NCBI GenBank assembly: GCA_914767715.1
Contig: OU612068.1
Span: 28,272,001 to 28,336,000, forward strand
From: Membranipora membranacea
Taxonomy: Eukaryota; Bryozoa; Gymnolaemata; Cheilostomatida; Membraniporidae
DNA: 64,000 nt
Reading direction: 5' to 3'
Every line of letters begins with the position of its first letter. Positions within the stretch are counted from its first letter, which is position 1. Under the pieces are notes generated by a model, which saw nothing but the letters and a program-made list of their open reading frames with translations, was not told the DNA's origin and did no database searches. Position numbers and translations under genes: made by a program. Shown here piece after piece: positions 1 through 12,500 of the stretch.

Positions 1-165
1 TTCATTTAAATTCACATCCTCTATTAAAAATCCGTTTCTATTCTTAAGTCTTGGCCTTACTAAACCGTCACAAAACAGTTTTCATGTTTCATTTGTTGTG
101 ATGACCATACCATATAGGTTACAGCGTGATGTATGGATATGGATGTATATATTTTCATTCCATAC

Positions 166-294
166 CTGCATCAAACAGTAGGTACTCGTTGATATGTTAG
201 CTCCATAGATAGGTGTTATCCTGGAACATATCCATCTCAAGGCTGACCAAAGGCTCAATCCAAATAATATAAGATACAGTATGAATTTTAACAT
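166..294 (-). CDS. possible first coding exon of a gene leaving the window
   Basis: On the minus strand an ATG at 294 opens a 43-codon stretch that ends at a good donor (CAG|GTATGG, exon edge at 166). The first 20 or so residues (MLKFILYLILFGLSLW...) are strongly hydrophobic and would act as a signal peptide or signal anchor. The reading frame continues past the donor to a stop near 82, which I read as intron. Any later exons would lie beyond the left edge, so neither identity nor reality can be confirmed. It could equally be a chance ORF. Confidence 0.3.
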
Positions 295-344
295 CCCGTC
301 ACTGCATAAAGTCGAACAATCAGTTTGTTATGTCTCTCTTCAAG

Positions 345-350
345 TTTATT
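345..350 (-). promoter_or_regulatory. candidate polyadenylation signal of the first CAP gene
   Basis: AATAAA on the minus strand about 75 bases beyond the stop codon at 423, a normal distance for a 3' UTR. Confidence 0.45.
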
Positions 351-422
351 TTTCTGGTCATGTAAAAATTAACCAGAAATGAATGATGCTGTATGGATAC
401 TGTTTAATGTTAGACTGCAGCA

Positions 423-2573
423 TCATGTCGGATGAACTTTATTTTTTGGGCCTGTCTTCTTCATGTGTGTCTTTTTCACCCTCTCCTTCTCCTTCACCCT
501 CTCTTTTTTCTTCTTGGACGAGTTTTCTTGAGATGCAGTAGGTAAGATATCACTGATAAGTGAGGTTCTGGTGACAAGGCTCACGCCGCTTCTTTTCTTT
601 TCCTTGTCACCAACACTGTCTCTCTTAATAATACTCTGGACTTTTTTAACTACCGCAACATTAGTGTCCAACGCTCTACCGTGCTCAGTGTGGATCTCAG
701 GGAAATAGAGAAACACAACATAGGTCCTCTCAACTGGAGTTTTACTTCCCGTTGCTTTCCATTTCCCATAGCTGTGAGTTAGGACAGTTAGTCTGGCAAC
801 ACCTAGCCTTGCTACTGATTTCCATATCACTGCTAGGTACTTTTCTGGAAATGAATAAAATTAAAGTCTGTTGAGATGTGGGATCTGAAATCATCCCAAT
901 TAGTGTTCACTATAGTCAGCTGCAGTCAATATACTCCAGTGACTAGTGATAGCAATAACCATGGTAAATATGGTCACCACATTATTTGGAGGGCAGTCTT
1001 TGATAAAATATAGTAAGTCAAACTCTAATCTCCCATGATCATTCAAGTGAGATGATCTGGGCATATGGGTATATGGTCTTCTCTGGGCTTAAAACGCAAA
1101 TTATACGGTCTACATGGTGATTTGCTCAGTTGGGAGGATTGCTTGATTTTAGTAAGATTCACTTACATCAACTATCATTGCTTACAAAAGTTTCCACATG
1201 AACATACACTTAAAGTTCAAAACCTTTCGGTGAAACTGGTCAGAAGTAGACGGTCGTAAAGTTTGGCCAAATACATAATATAAGCTTGCTGGAAGGTAAT
1301 ACACTAGATGGCCAATTACTCACTGTATTCGAATTTCTCTCCTTTATGTTTGAAAGCCCTTCTATAATCATAAGCTTCCTGTGTAGCTTGGTAACCTGAA
1401 GCAAACAGTCATACATTCATGACATGACATAACATATCAATTTTTTGATATGAAGTTTGAACAGGGAATTGGTCCCATCGATTTGTATGGCAATGTATGA
1501 TCATTTATGACTCAGTTGTGGTCATTTGGTTGAGACAGCGAACTTCTGATCTTGAGATCTAAGTTTGATTCCAATCACCTGGAGTCATTGCCATGGTTTG
1601 AGACTTGCGTGGCATTAAACCTAGACATGAATTTATTAGGAGACTAAAGGTATATACTTTAGTACTTAGTGTAAAATCTCTCCGCACTAAGGACCAGACG
1701 TCAATGTTACAGCATTGTTATTCATTGGCCAGTCCACCCAAAACAATATCTCACCTGTTAGGTATGAGTATCCAGGACGACCTTCAGCGTAGATGAGCGA
1801 TTCTGTACACAGTTTTCCGTATACTCTCCTCTCTCTCGGAAAAGATGTCGGTTGCCCATCCATCTTACCTCTGGTGGCATAACTGTTTACTATTCTTCTA
1901 GCAAGTGAACATAGGTGTGGGTCTATAATTATCGGTTTTGCTGTGTGTACCTACAAAAGCATGATGCTCACTGAAAATTATGATACTGATTCTTCCATTG
2001 AGCAACACCAAAACAACCATGGCTATCTAGCGCTCCATGGAGCTTCATAAATGTTAATTCATATACTCAAGTAAACTGGGAGAACTAAGTAAGCCTCACC
2101 TTTCGCAGTTGATTATGCCTCTCCAATGCATCATACAGATATTCCTTGTCTTTCTGACCTGTCGGGTAGATCAGAAGAGACGGAATTCCTAACCAAGCCC
2201 TGAAGAGATCCCAGCAGGTAGCTGACCTCATTTCTGGTGGCAATACTTTCATATAATACTCTAAAGGAAGAGCAGAATGATAGTGTGAACATGTGAGGTT
2301 CCTATCATCAGTTATGTTTCTGCTTAAAGTTGCTTAGGTGCTAAACAAACCATGTAGGAGTTTATCTTGATGGATACCATGTTTCTGGCACTGAGGTGTC
2401 AGATAAAACATCTTCCACTCACCGCTGTCACGATGAGAAGGTTCCTTATCATCATTAACTACTGCTTGGTCTTTCTTTGCACCACCTGGTAATACCATGC
2501 CATCAGTAAAGTGTTCCCAATATTCATCATCATCAGCGCGATGTGGTCCCAGTAACGATCGCTTCTTATTCAT
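423..2573 (-). CDS. CAP-superfamily (GAPR-1-like) protein with Lys-rich tail
   Basis: Five-exon model, minus strand: 2423-2573, 2100-2260, 1755-1950, 1324-1395, 423-844; 333 codons plus stop, all junction phases agree. The CAP fold begins near residue 95 (ALERHNQLRK). It continues with LARRIVNSYATRG, then LIYAEGRPG (the counterpart of the GENL.YSEG block), a short helix, VIWKSVARLGVA (the FTQMVWK.S..LGVG block) and TYVVFLYFPEI. CAP proteins of this intracellular type associate with membranes or serve as scaffolds. Here CGEN reads CTES and the usual HY before the FTQ block is absent, so the conserved His/Glu cavity is probably not kept. The last 60 or so residues are strongly basic (KKKKERVKEKERVKK). 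The first 90 residues match nothing I know. The next gene upstream is another CAP gene on the same strand. Family assignment is firm; exact function is not. Confidence 0.72.
1518..1620 (+). repeat. possible tRNA-derived SINE fragment
   Basis: Within an intron of the first CAP gene, 1519-1575 looks like a decayed tRNA head: an A-box-like GTCATTTGGTTGAGA and a B-box-like GTTTGATTCC at polymerase III spacing. No full cloverleaf can be drawn with confidence, so a pseudo-tRNA or SINE remnant is likelier than a gene. Confidence 0.3.
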
Positions 2574-3255
2574 TATTGAAGCTACTCAACCTTTCATTCA
2601 ATAGTGACAGCTGTCTTATGTGTATTATTATAGAAGACAGGCTGTATGATGTTCGTGGGGCTTCTTTCGCTCTTGGATTCCTCTATTATGAAACGTTTTT
2701 CGACTAAGAATCCTGAAGTTTCGATATTTTATTCATAGTTGATATCAATATCAATAGTTGTCTGTACATCTTAATTCTAATGCCTTCTAACTTTGCTTCT
2801 TCCTTGATGAAAATGTTTTAGGTCAACTAACCAGCTTTCTAACAATAGAATTATGACATTGCGATATGGATTAACTCAGCGAGCAGACAAATCCAATATT
2901 GGTCGGTTCATGCTTCCAATTCGAATATAATAATCTGTGCAGAATGGCCTTGATTCAATGGTTGCTCTTCTCACTGTGGTTGTTTCATCTAAGGTGTTCT
3001 TGTGAAAGTTTACAATTAAAGCAAATTTCTAATTATATCGGAACTCCTTGGCCCCAGTAAGAGCACGTAAAGAAAGACTGTCAGAAATGGTTGTGCTTCT
3101 CAGTCAACTCAGAGTTTGCTTGTTGCAGAAAAACCCAAATAAGAAGTAACGGTTTTCACGATACCAAAGCGAATGGTGTATTTTTTTTAATACAAATTAT
3201 TTTTATTTGCAATAAATAATATCAACAATGGAATGCAACAAAAATCATGGTTTTT
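2574..3255. other. intergenic spacer between the two CAP genes
   Basis: About 680 bases holding the promoter side of the first CAP gene and the 3' UTR of the second. An AATAAA on the minus strand at 3202-3207 lies about 50 bases past the stop at 3256 and is the likely poly(A) signal. I see no other gene. Confidence 0.55.
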
Positions 3256-5070
3256 TTATTTATCTCTGTACACATTTTGGCAGTAATATCCATCTACATT
3301 TCCTCTTGGGTAATAAAGCGCTACTACAAATATCTTTTCTAATTTACTGCTTGTCATGTTCTTGACACAGTAGCCCAATGTCCGATTGCTGACTATAGCT
3401 CTACCTACACCGAGCAGCTTACTGGATCTCCACACCATCTGTGTGAAGTTAGCACACTTCTTTTCAAGATCCTCAGAACATGCCCAGTCATAGTGCAGTC
3501 TTGTTTTGTACCATGTGTTAGTTACTGCATCTCCTTTGAATAGAGGTTGGAAAAAGTTGTTGAATTGGATAAACAATCATCAGTAATCACTCCATTTTAC
3601 TTGTCAAGAGCTTGATATCAGTAGCCATCCACTCAAATCAGAGAGTGGATACAACAGAATACTAAATTCTTAACAGAGCAAGAGTAATGATATGACAGCG
3701 GAATTTACTTTTCACCAAGAAATTTGAAGGTCCAACAGGGTTTAATCCTCTGATATGGAAGTCCTTACCTGACATGTTAGCCGCGCCCTCCCTGCCCTCA
3801 CTATACACCATGTTCTCACCACACGGTCCTCCATCCTCTCCGAATGTTCTGTGCTTCCCTACCAGTGTATCGCTGTGCTCGAATGATCCTCTCGAAGCTA
3901 ACCAATCGGCATATTCTTGAGCTTTCTCACTAAGCTTCATGTTTAATTTTAAGTGGTCAACTTTATGCTGATCCCTTCTGATATTATGTACCCTTAGCTA
4001 GAAAACAACAAAGTTAGATAGAAATACACTGGAGTTACTAACTAATGTGGATTTAGATTAGTTCGAATAAGATGTTTTGTTTTATATAATGTCCCTTTTC
4101 CTCTGCCATGAACCTACCATTTCAGCATTGAATTGTTTGTCATTCTGGTAGTCATAATTTTCACCAGCTCCATGTAGCTGAGTTGTATGATACATTGTCA
4201 TTCTTAGCTTGGTGACTTTCTCATTGTGCCAGATTGATGAGCACAAGTAAATGTGCACTTCATACCTTTTTCCTCGTCTCTTAGATCTGCCGGTGCCGCA
4301 CGTCAGTCCACATGTGTACTTGCTGGATTTAGAATGTGACTGATTGCTGGCCATACTGCTCAGTGTTGAGGGAGGAGGGCTGGGACTGTACTCTCTATCA
4401 GACTTTCTCCTCTCTAGAGCTCTCAGTTTGTCTTCTATATATGTAAGATGGTGAGAGTTTCTAGAATGATGATGATCATGGTGATTGTGATGGTGATGTC
4501 CGTGATGATGATCGTGATGTTCATAGTCATGACTGTGGTGTCTTTCATGGTGTTTGTTATGATGACGATGACCCTGATGGTGTTTTTCATAGTGCAGCAT
4601 GTGCTCTATCTCTCGTAGTCCATGTTTCTTTGCCAGTTTCAGGGTGTTTTCTCTACACCGATCATCTTGACAGGAGTTGCAGGCAAATTTCTCAGTGTCA
4701 CAATATTTACAGTGATTCAGATCTGGTAGAAACTCACAAGCATCTACAATACAAAGCTGAAATACACTGTCGTAGTTTACAACAGATGATAATTACCTTT
4801 GACTATGTCAGTTACATGTATACCAAAAAATTCAGCTATGATTTACAAACATTTGTTCGGTAGCTGTCACCTCAATATTATTATGGTTGCATTTATACCG
4901 ATGAACTGATTGTTGTGATGCTCTATAAATATAGGATCGCCATGCCGGCCCGCTAGTTTTCTGATCTCTGGCTCTTCATCCTTAGCATTTTTCTTTTTCT
5001 TTATCTCCTTCAAGTCCTTCTCTCTTTGTTTCTTCTTCTTCTCATCATCTGAATTACCGAACCATCCCAT
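3256..5070 (-). CDS. CAP-domain protein with Cys-cluster and His-rich N-terminal half
   Basis: Four-exon model, minus strand: 4899-5070, 4266-4743, 3769-3992, 3256-3533; 383 codons plus stop with consistent phases. Residues 1-57 start MGWFGNSDDEKKKK and are Lys/Glu-rich. Residues 60-87 hold a Cys/His cluster (C60, H68, C69, C72, C79, C82, C87; C-x2-C-x6-C-x2-C-x4-C) that looks metal-binding. A stretch of about 50 residues, roughly half His (about 102-151), and a Pro/Ser/Arg-rich linker follow. The CAP domain is residues 218-383, with VHNIRRDQH, a helix, GPCGENMVYSEG, HYDWACS, NFTQMVWRSS..LGVG and VVALYYPRGNV, all in family order. GAPR-1-type CAP proteins are intracellular, and there is no signal peptide here. 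A Gly at position 2 recalls the myristoylated GAPR-1 N-terminus, but Trp at position 3 is unfavourable. The fusion is inferred from in-phase splice sites; no transcript was seen. Confidence 0.78.
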
Positions 5071-5388
5071 GATGATCGCTGCCTCTTTGTTTGTTTATCT
5101 GTGCGATATTACGTCAGACACCACTTCACTCACAATCCAAGCAGTTAAACAATCCTTTTTTTACACCCAGCTTGAAGTTGTGACCCCTTGACTACAAAGA
5201 TAGACAAAAAGAAAGACAAAATATTCTACAAATCGATTTTTTAATCCTTAATTTCATCCAGTCAAGGATATTTTTTTCAAAACCTTGAAAGTTTAAGCCA
5301 CGTTATTCATCACTCCACTGATGGTTCCATTTGATCTACTCTCTGCAGCACTAACTTTGATTGATGCATATAACTTTTCTTCTATCAG

Positions 5389-5782
5389 GTTACCGAGGAA
5401 TCACATGAATTAGAGGATCAGAGTGAATATTACAATCAGTCAGAACTAGATACGATCTCTCTGAGTGAACAGGCTGCCTCTACTACTCTCATGCAGCTGT
5501 AAGTTATCAACATCAGAACTCACAGCATTAGTTTAAAAATAGATCCAAGATATTATACTGATAGAAATTGATCGTAGTTGTTAATGACAATGATGTATTG
5601 CTAATCGAACTACAGCTTACAGGTTTGCATAACAACAAATCCAAAATGTATTTTTTGAGAGAAGGGTTGTGGTCTACAAATTTTCTGTTTTCTGCAGGAA
5701 AAGAAGCACCATAGAGCAGCAAACTGTCACCAGAGCGGATGGAAGACCCACCAGAACAAAGAGGCGGAAGATAAAAGATTAG
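5389..5782 (+). CDS. two terminal exons of an unrecognised plus-strand gene
   Basis: Acceptor TTCTATCAG, then exon 5389-5498 (VTEESHELEDQSEYY...STTLMQ), donor GTAAGT, acceptor TTTCTGCAG and last exon 5698-5782, ending ...TRTKRRKIKD and TAG. The phase agrees (CT|G). The encoded tail is acidic then strongly basic, with a possible nuclear localisation signal (KRRKIK). I find no convincing upstream exon, because the sequence to the left is occupied by the opposite-strand CAP gene. Either upstream exons overlap it, or this is a remnant of a moved gene. I do not recognise the family. Confidence 0.45.
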
Positions 5783-8700
5783 ACTGTGTCCCTGTGTATT
5801 TGTAAAAATTAAAAATCTCTATTATTCTATACATACTATACTATATTTTAATATTTATGCCTCAGACAGTCATTCGCTTTAAATACAAATAGATGTCAAT
5901 AGCTCATCTATATGTGGAGTTGTGTCATATATGATACTGATGTTATGATTCTCTAATACATTTATTGCCATGCCAAAAGCATTTGATATATTCTCTGGTC
6001 ATACTAAGTAGTCAAGCTTGGAGTTGTGTCCTTAATTTGTTTGACATGACAACTCCAGCTGCATTTCGTTTTGCCTATATCACTTTAAGATCAGAAATAA
6101 CACATTCAAGGTTGAAACATAGCAAAGCCTAAAAGCAAAATTATGCATTAAGGTGATGGATCTGGCTGCCTTATATAATTGGCAGACAGATTTACCACAA
6201 CAATATGCTAAATCAAATCTGTCCAGGCATCTGGATACAAAATTGGCCGAATATCGCCTGTATTCTGACTGATTTATTGCATTATTTATCTCAGTCCCCC
6301 AGTGTAAGACAAGACAAGACAAACTACTGCTGCTGCATGAATTGCAAGATGAGTGCAAGGGGTTCTGTATGGTGTGGTGTGTGGTCAAAGTAGAATGGTA
6401 TTGGTAAATGGAAAGAAGTGCCAGATGTGGGAACTCAAGACATAATAATATATCGTATTATATCAGGTAATGCCTGCATGCAGAAACACAAGAGGAGTTG
6501 AAAACTTGAAATATATTCTTGCTGGGAATACTAGCAATGAATGTCAGTTAAACCTGTAGAGCATTTTCAACAATATGTAAACCCTTTTCTGGACTGTCTG
6601 CGGAAAGTCGGATACGGGGTCACTACTCGAACATCATGGTTACAGAGTGGCAGGCTTTTTAAGTTCGTTGGGAAATTACGTTTTAATGAATTAATGATTT
6701 TATGCAGATTGGATAATAATTATTCTAATACTTTCTACATTTATTAACTATTCTTTGAGGTCTATTTATGTTTGTGTTTGTCATTCAATAAGAAAGTAAT
6801 GAATAATGGATTTGAAGAAATTTGTTTTGTTTCTGGAAGACTATCAAATAGCCTAATTTTATAAATCTCTCCGTAAAAACCTCCCGCGAGTGTAACATGT
6901 ATGCATTGGTCTGCTACTTATGTATATAAACTATTGTCTTAGTACATTTCAGATGTCAGCTGTTTTACAGATAGAGGAGGTTTTATAGAAATGTTATGTC
7001 ATTCAGTACGCTGCTGAATGGTACTGTGTCAAGATTGACGCCCTAAGCTAGACAGACACACGCTCTCTCAAAGGCAGTGAGTGAACAATTTTCTAAGTTT
7101 GGAATAATTCTAATCAAGCTGCCAGATTCCGTATTGGGAAATAAGCCACACTTGACTGGGCTATTTTCTCCTTACCAGCGCTCTACAGAGTACAGTAATA
7201 CCTTGTTCAGCTCCTGTGTATTTACTTATAAGCCGTCTTGAGAACTGTTATGAATGAGTCAGATTGCTATTTTGCTTGTGTACGACCTCTGAATATTCCT
7301 AATCATGAGCTTCTGAAATTTTAATCAGGATAAGCTTTAAACTACAATTTTATGACGTGCTGCTTATTCTACAGATACGAGAAACATTAGAGTATTCTCT
7401 CAGTGATCGGCTGCTGAGTTTCTCTGGATACGTACACTGCAGGGTGCTACAACAGTCTCAGGCATGGAATCTAGTTTTAAAGTCTTGGAGGTTATGCTGG
7501 TGAGTACGTTATGTTGACTTATTTGGTAACATTATTGCTATGCTTCTTATTGTTTTGTAATTATCTGTGATGGATTGAATGTCTTAGAATGAGGTGTTAT
7601 TTTTGATGGACTTTTGAGTGATTTTCGTCATCTCTGACTACGGTTTCACCCACATGGAATCTATCACACTGACCAACTACAATTATACCAAGGGCGTGTG
7701 CTCCCTATTCAGCTTATCTATTGAATCAAGAAACTAACCTACAACTTTTTTGTTTAGCCTGTATACTGCGGAGCAACTTCCCTCTGATTGTCCCATTACA
7801 TGAAGAAATCCTCCAAACCTTAGATCTGTTTCCCTCTGATCATAAATTTTATATCGAGAAACCAAGTTGAAAAGTTGAAACAGTTCATCAAGGATTTTGA
7901 AGTCTATTACGGTCTCATAGACTCATAATCCCATGACTCCTCGCTCCCATGGACATGCTTAAATTTGTTTATTAAAAATAAATACCCTCTCCCCTCCAAA
8001 AATGTCTTGCAATGCTCCTGAAACTGGCACACAAATACAATTGGCCAGCTATGCAGACCTTATTATGGTTATAACTGTTGGTATTTATACCACCAGATAT
8101 GTAGTGTGATGAGTGCATATATAAAATGTATTAATAATGACAGAAACTGTTGTGTTGTTTCCTTCTGGAGTGGGTTTAAGCAGCATATAGTATTAGATGG
8201 TGCGGTATTTAAATTGAATGTCTCAATAATTGTCTGATTCAAACCCAAGTTTCTTTCATCATACATTAAAAACAGTTTTTTATCAACAACAATTGCCATA
8301 AAACCCTGTAGGGCCTTTCAAGTGTTATGAGCAAGACTTGTAGAGCGCTACCCTCACTTAAATTAGGTCATATTTGTTTCCAAATTGTTTGCTGAGAACA
8401 CATACCCTTTGTATCAATCAAACAGTAATCGATGTTGGGGCAAGACCTTCGGTAGGACTATCTTCCTGATTTTTTCAATTATGAAGGGAGAGGCGTCAGC
8501 ATAAATGGAGTTGTCTCCTCACATATTGAAAGTGTAAAAAATAGTAAAGTAGATAGGTACACCTCAGTTTTTATCCAGAAATAACAACATCGGAGATCAG
8601 TATTTTGTGGGTGGGACTAGTGACTAAGATGAACTTTTACTTACACAGAGCAACATAATCCTCATATTACAGGGATTATTTTCTCTGCGCCTGTAGAAAA

Positions 8701-9598
8701 TTATTATGCTTTCCAGGTGACTTTTTAATTGGGCTTTCTTGAGTGAAAGAATTAAAGCCTTGTGTATAAAAGGCCTATTAGCACTTAGGTGAGCCATATC
8801 AGAAAATTACATTCTAAATCCTTGTTAAAATATAATTATGCAGGAAAATTAAATATTTGGTATATTTGAACAATGGTATCAATGGTGCATAATGTCAACA
8901 ACCAGTGTAACATCCTACCTAATAGTCAGCAGGGACTTGGACATGGCATGGGTGATTATACACCGTTGTCAAGTGCAGATGTTTACATTGTCATAAATGC
9001 AGTGTGATATGGATAATATACTGATTTCTTTTGTTTGTTTAATTCAATATACCAATACATTGATGAATTTGAAAGAGTTCACATTGATCATCGTGTATCC
9101 TCCAGCGAATTGAACTGGTAAACTTGTAAGCTCATTATTAATGTTGCTGCTGCAAGGCTATGTCTGGAAACTGAAGTGCTGCTGCCGTGACATCATGCCG
9201 CTGACATTTTGTCGCTGAATCTCTTTATCTTTGTGAACTGACCAGATTCCGTGTTCAAGTCAGACAGCACAGTACAAACACCATGTAGCAAGAATCAGTG
9301 CACGGTTTGATGCTGACTTTGATAAGGAGAGAGCCTTTTGTGTGCTGCTATTTAGATGAGTATCCATTATCCACAAATAAAAATTTTCTTATTTCAATAT
9401 ACACAGCCGAGGAGGTCAAGTTGCTGATGTATTTGTTGAAGAATAACCGTCAGCTCGGTAATCAATGAACTATTTGATAACTATAACCTGATCTGCCGCC
9501 AAAGGCTGACATTGAGCTAAAGAAAAATAATCATTCGTGTTTTAAAAATAGTCATTAAAAACAGGAAATAGAAAAGATACAGTAATAGAAGCATCAGG
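5783..9598. other. long stretch with few genes
   Basis: Apart from the doubtful exon pair at 7375-7803, I see no supportable coding region, structured RNA or clear repeat. The right end (about 9000-9598) is the 5' flank of the large gene. No TATA box or other promoter element stands out. Confidence 0.4.
7375..7803 (+). CDS. candidate terminal exon pair of an unknown gene
   Basis: TTATTCTACAG is followed by an open exon 7375-7499 (IRETLEYSLSDRLLSF...LKSWRLC), then a strong donor GTGAGT. An acceptor TTTGTTTAG leads to 7758-7803 (CLYTAEQLPSDCPIT and TGA). The phase is consistent. A possible start exon is ATG at 6952 (MSAVLQIEE), but its donor would be weak. There is no recognisable domain, so this could be a real small gene or chance. 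Confidence 0.28.
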
Positions 9599-12500
9599 AT
9601 GCCAGCGCCTCACATAGTAACAGTCGGTGATAACATTTCATGGATCAATGACGCTAATGACTGTGAACGGCATTCACTTAGACGTGATACGCTGAAACAG
9701 CTCAACGCCTCTGAGGAATCGCTAGATGATGCTGGGAAGCTGACAAGACTTCAGGGACTTAACTCGATTTCGCTGCCTCCACTTCGTATTCATTCACCCA
9801 GGGGACGGGAGCTTGATACTGATTCTGTCTTGCAGAAAAACCTGAGGATTTCAAAACTGTGCCACATGTTGGGATTACCGGATTCACTGGTTGACTGGAA
9901 ATTTCCTAAAGGGCACGTCACAGCACGCCCCGACTTCTCACGAAATGTACCTCCACCACAGTTTAGACATGCACCGAAATCTATGCGGACATATACCTCA
10001 CCGTCTGACGATGATGTCTCAACTACAGTGCCTTCAAAATATCATGTAGAGGTACCTTTATAAAATAGAACTTAATTAAGTGGCTCCTGCATAGTTCTGT
10101 TATGAGAAAGCTGCGGTTATCACATAAGAGCAATTGGTGCCCGATTCATCTTCTTTTTGGTTTGAAGAACAAGGGGTATACTGCATGATGGGTAAAACAA
10201 ATTTGTGTTCGCAAGGGATAAAGAGTATATCAGTTTACTGAAGAGCTGACTGTTGATCTGAATTGTCGGTCGGCAGTAATGGTTATGGTTTATTGATGCT
10301 TTCAGTGATAATGAGTGTAGACAGTAGATTGGTATGGATGGGTGTCATGTGAGATGTTTTTTTCAATTCCTTAATTTCTATTTGAATCAATCCATAAGAA
10401 ATACTTTGGTTGTTTTTTACAAAGTTTGTGTCATCATTAGTTATGATCCAAACAATTGGCCCAAAGTTGAGATCATTAAAGTTGTTTTGCAATTAATTTG
10501 CTTTGTATTTGACTGTGCTCATACATGATATCAAGGCAATCATCTCTTAACCTAGCGGTTAATTGCATTAGTTTAACCCAGATTGGAAGGAAGTTTTAAT
10601 TTTAATTACACTATGATTGCATACGGAGCTTTGGTTCGAGTGATACAAATTTCAACCTGTTCGATGGCCACTTCCCACGTCAACTTGAGCTATCTGACAC
10701 CCAGTAATTTCTGTTGAGTTGTTGTTTAATCACTAATTGAGTAGAGTTTTTAGGTGATCTGGTTCCTGAATTTGATTTTGACAGCAATTGTTTCAGAGAT
10801 CATGTTTAGAACTCAAGAGGCTAGTTTATTCCATGTTGTTTGAAAAGGATAAACTTGTTTTGCCATATCTGTTTTGTAAAATATTTTCTGACATCATTGA
10901 CCATCATTGGAGCCAATAAAAAAACACTCTGTTTTGTAATGTAAACTCCAAACATTGACATAAGTTTGAGATAAGTCCCACCAAACTGAAACATTAGATT
11001 TGCGCCAACCCCCTCTGCACTTTTATAAACTAGAAAACGGATAACCCTCACCGCCTAAGCACCTGTTTTAGTCTTAAACTTAGCCTTAGAAAATCAGTAA
11101 AAAATGCCCACCTCTTCATACCATAGTTGGCATTAGATACCAAACAGGAAGTTTCTCAATCCATGATCACATTTTTTACAAGTTCTTCTGAAACAAATTG
11201 ATGCGTTAGTTTTACTGACCTAATCACAAATAATAATGAGCTCTACGCCACATCTTTATCAACATTGTTATTAAGGTGTGAGCAGGCCTCCCTTCTTCTT
11301 TTAGTGGTGCAACATATTTATTCCAGTACCCTATTTTATGGTTCATTATTGGGGTGCTCGGCGAATATACATTACATAAACTCGGATGACCCCACCCCTC
11401 TCCCATAACTGACTGTACAAAGCACAAAGCTCTTCATAAATCATTAACCAATATCTGGTAATGCCTGACAGAAAGTTTATGACACTTTTATATTTTTGTT
11501 TTAGAATCTGCAAAAGATACAAGAGTTTCTTGACTTCCAGTAAGTATAAGCCTATCAATGTATTATGAAGATTAGCTATTGATGAGAGTTTCTCCTAATC
11601 GTTAGGTCTATTTGTCTCTTTGCCTCTTCTTGTCTATTTGATCATCTAAGAGCTTTTAAAAAGTTTCTCTCAAGTGTCAATGATTATTTACGCTGCGTGT
11701 CTTCCCGCGGGTTGTAAGACATGCTCAGCGAGTAAGCAGACTGATAAAATTTTAAAGGAGTGTGTTATACATGTGTACTAATCACTATGAAATCCTTTAA
11801 AACAAAAATCCAATGTGTTACTTGCTTAGCTGAAACAATAGATAATGATTAGAGTAAATTGTTTTCTGTTTGTATTATTGATTTTCTGGGAGTACCTATA
11901 TCATACGTGTAGATAAAACAGACCAAATTTGATAATGTGCGATAACAGCTGCCTAAGTACAGTGACGAAAAAGATACAGAAAATATAAGTGAGATAAAAG
12001 CTTCAGTTGGAGCACCTGTGTCCAAAACCTACAAGCGTTATCAAAGCCTGTTCATGACTACTTGATGAGGAAATGAGGGGTCATGTCATTTTCATTGTAA
12101 ATAGAACACCAACCAATCCTGGACTTTTAATACCTCAAAACCTTACTCCATGAATTGTCCGCTTATGCAGTATGTACACATGTACACATGGCACTTCCCT
12201 CGGTTGCTTCTAATTCTCACGTTATCGCCATCAAATTCTCCATAATTTTACTATAAAGTTTCATCGGTTGTTAACCTGCGGAGATCTAGTTGGAGAAAGA
12301 TGTGTCCTCAGAGTTTTTCAGCTTAGTTGTTTTGCTGGTACGCTGCAGGTTGCATGACTTGTGTGATGATACAGCATTGTTAGAGTCACATGAAGATACA
12401 GCAATTGAGTCAATCCTCTTTATTGTGCTCAATAAAAATAGTTTTGTTGACAGAATCTTGAGTTTATCTAAGAAAGATAAGTGTATACCACTCTAGCACA

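Noticed and set aside
4440-4570. His-codon (CAT/CAC) rich stretch as a possible simple repeat only
   Set aside because: It is in frame within an exon with agreeing phases on both sides and varied codons, so it is kept as coding sequence of the CAP fusion protein.
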